A stretch of DNA of 8,057 nucleotides from Rhodothermia bacterium (GTDB taxonomy: Bacteria; Bacteroidota; Rhodothermia; Rhodothermales; JABDKH01): NCBI GenBank assembly GCA_030431165.1, contig JAUIJQ010000121.1, forward strand, positions 1 through 8,057. Direction: 5' to 3'. The translations under genes and the position numbers were made by a program. Shown one piece after another: positions 7,151-8,057 of this stretch. Numbering within the stretch: the stretch's first letter is position 1; every line of letters begins with the position of its first letter. The notes beneath the pieces were generated by a model. The model had not been told where the DNA came from, did no database searches, and saw only the letters and a program-made list of their open reading frames with translations.

Positions 7151-7213
7151 CAGCCGGCAAAGCCGGCGCAACGATTCCTAACGATCAGCCGGCAACGCCG
7201 GCGGAACGACTCC
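7144..7213 (-). repeat. Duplicated 35-bp hairpin unit, second copy entering a gene
   Basis: Positions 7144-7178 and 7179-7213 are direct copies differing at three bases by eye: one in the loop (AAA/AAC), one just after the stem and one in the linker (ACGATT/ACGACT). The second copy covers the stop codon and last codons of the minus-strand membrane-protein gene. Confidence 0.85.
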
Positions 7214-7904
7214 TGTGCTCACGCAAGTGGAACGCAAGGTCCACGCACGTCTTAAGCACCACCAATATCGCCAGAATCCAGACCGGCGATCCCAGCGCCA
7301 GCGCTGCAAACGCACCCGCAATAATTGTGATGTGCAGTAGAATCACCCGCGCGTACGGTGTACCCATCAGTCCGCCGACAGATGCTTCACGCCGCTCACC
7401 CCGAAGGAAGTAGTTGGTGACAAGCGAGGCACCGTGACTGAGCACAAGCGCACCAAACGCGACGTACCACCACGGCGGAACGTGCGTAAACACGAACGCG
7501 ACAACTTTCACGAGCAGCTCGACAAACACAAAAACAAACGGCCAGCTCTCGCCAAGCTGCATCATCTCCTGCATGTCGGATTCACCCGTCAGCGCTACGA
7601 TAAACAGGCCGTGCACAGCGCAGAATCCACCATAGTGAATCGTGAAGAAGGCTCCCCCAAACAAGCCGGCTATCGGGTTTGCCGCCAGCATCTTGATGAG
7701 CGTGGACGCACCGATGATCAGGTTCTCGGCCCAGTAGAGCGTGAGCAGCGCGCGGATGTCCCAGCCCAGAAACGCCACGCCGACCAGCGGAATCACGTTC
7801 ACCAGCAGCAGCACCGCGGGTGGGACGTCAATAATTTCTTCGGATTTTGGGAGCGCTATGGACATGCCGTGGGTATCGTCCGCCGTCTGACTGGCTACAG
7901 ACAT
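7185..7904 (-). CDS. DUF6498-like multi-pass membrane protein
   Basis: A 239-residue integral membrane protein of unknown function from ATG 7904. Hydrophobic segments lie near 29-47, 64-84, 96-106, 121-140, 146-166, 186-204 and 207-220. Conserved-looking membrane motifs match my memory of DUF6498: YWAEN at 57-61, HYGGF at 90-94 with His99, SH at 156-157 with NY at 164-165, PY at 183-184, His191, and the end motif K218-D222-H226-H230. The His, Glu and Asp residues near the membrane could bind metal or act in catalysis, but this is unproven. The start is uncertain: ATG 7865 begins a shorter form just before the first helix, GTG 8021 a longer one, and the frame stays open to the window edge. None has a clear Shine-Dalgarno. 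The C-terminal residues SAGVAG and the stop come from the last unit of the hairpin array. It converges on the symporter gene; no functional link is visible. Confidence 0.8.
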   Translation of the reverse strand: MSVASQTADDTHGMSIALPKSEEIIDVPPAVLLLVNVIPLVGVAFLGWDIRALLTLYWAENLIIGASTLIKMLAANPIAGLFGGAFFTIHYGGFCAVHGLFIVALTGESDMQEMMQLGESWPFVFVFVELLVKVVAFVFTHVPPWWYVAFGALVLSHGASLVTNYFLRGERREASVGGLMGTPYARVILLHITIIAGAFAALALGSPVWILAILVVLKTCVDLAFHLREHRSRSAGVAG

Positions 7905-8057
7905 CGTTGAAGATAGCGCGTCATGTTGACGCGGCTCGCGTAGATTGGGGACTGAACGGATGTCAGCGGTAGCACCCTGACCGCGACGCGCACCTGCACC
8001 GCGCCCTGCACCACTCGGCACACGACGCTGCGCAGCACCCTGCAGACCAACTGCAAA
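7905..8057. other. Unassigned segment upstream of the DUF6498-like gene
   Basis: In the frame of the downstream gene this stretch has no stop codon and would encode an Arg/Gly/Ala-rich polar leader (for example GAGRGAGARRG). That could be a real N-terminal extension starting outside the window, or non-coding DNA that happens to be open. A second minus-strand frame is also open from the edge to a TAG just inside the downstream gene and has GC-rich third positions. Neither frame shows a recognisable domain. Confidence 0.35.
7917..7933. promoter_or_regulatory. Perfect 7-bp inverted repeat ahead of the DUF6498-like start
   Basis: CGCGTCA and TGACGCG are separated by TGT and end 12 bp before ATG 7904. 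The repeat could form a leader hairpin or an operator site if translation starts at 7904 or 7865. If the gene starts further upstream it is simply coding sequence. Confidence 0.35.

Larger units (their letters stand above)
6845..7213. repeat. Array of GC-rich hairpins at about 35-bp spacing
   Basis: Nine hairpin positions start at 6854, 6888, 6924, 6957, 6992, 7028, 7090, 7153 and 7188. Each has 6-7 bp arms around a 3-4 base loop. Arms are GGCGAC/GTCGCC (three copies), GGCGGCC/GGCCGCC, GGCGGC/GCCGCC, GCGGGC/GCCCGC and GCCGGC/GCCGGC (two copies). The copy at 7028-7043 (GGCGAC..GCGGCC) no longer pairs fully. Linkers are built from ATCGTTA or its complement TAACGAT. Spacing is 33-36 bp, with two gaps of 62-63 bp. 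The array fills the region between two convergent genes. It resembles REP/BIME-type intergenic palindromes in general form, but I do not recognise the family. There are no U-tracts, so classical intrinsic termination is not evident, although the stems could still stop or protect transcripts. Confidence 0.9.
7081..7213 (-). repeat. Right block: units in the opposite orientation
   Basis: Here the stems (7090-7104, 7153-7167, 7188-7202) are followed by AACGATT or AACGACT, the reverse complement of the left-block order. TAACGATTCCTAACGAT at 7134-7150 is the exact 17-nt reverse complement of 6906-6922. The whole array is therefore an imperfect large inverted repeat, with a degenerate junction at about 7044-7080. 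Confidence 0.8.

Noticed and set aside
6845..7213. A CRISPR array, suggested by the 35-bp periodicity
   Set aside because: There are no unique spacers between constant repeats. The linkers themselves repeat, stem sequences vary, orientation flips inside the array, and no cas gene is visible.
7434..7910. A 158-codon plus-strand frame opposite the DUF6498-like gene
   Set aside because: Its Lys/His/Gln-rich product is the antisense of hydrophobic membrane helices, and the minus-strand frame carries recognisable conserved motifs.

Overview
The window is GC-rich, gene-dense bacterial DNA. Two products point to a Gram-negative (diderm) host: a Sec-exported polysaccharide lyase and a lipobox lipoprotein, both expected in the periplasm or outer envelope. 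A GC-rich environmental bacterium such as a proteobacterium or gemmatimonad would fit, but nothing here fixes the phylum. No tRNA, rRNA, insertion sequence, integrase or CRISPR array was seen.

Positions 1-5078 hold a three-gene, minus-strand, translationally coupled operon. Its order of transcription is a heparinase II/III-like polysaccharide lyase (5078-2577), a lipoprotein with faint solute-binding-protein character (2577-1324), and a membrane sensor histidine kinase (1327-1) cut off by the left edge. The stop and start codons overlap at both junctions, so the three products are probably made in fixed proportion. My inference is that they form a glycan-degradation and sensing unit: the lyase cuts a uronate-containing polysaccharide, the lipoprotein binds something, and the kinase reports it.

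Positions 5079-5253 are a 175-bp divergent promoter region. It contains a 7-bp inverted repeat of operator type. It also has a -10-like hexamer seven bases before the ATG of the rightward gene, which would give a leaderless mRNA. The rightward gene (5254-6837, plus strand) is a complete DASS/SLC13 anion symporter. It shares the promoter region with the lyase operon and may be co-regulated with it.

Positions 6838-7213 are the most unusual part. Here the symporter gene and a minus-strand gene converge on an array of short GC-rich hairpins spaced about 35 bp apart and separated by ATCGTTA/TAACGAT motifs. Stem sequences differ between units but usually remain self-complementary, and the linker motif reverses orientation part-way through. 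The last unit runs into the 3' end of the neighbouring gene and supplies its final codons and stop.

Positions 7185-7904 encode a multi-pass membrane protein resembling DUF6498. The 153 bases to its right remain open in its reading frame up to the window edge and cannot be assigned securely.
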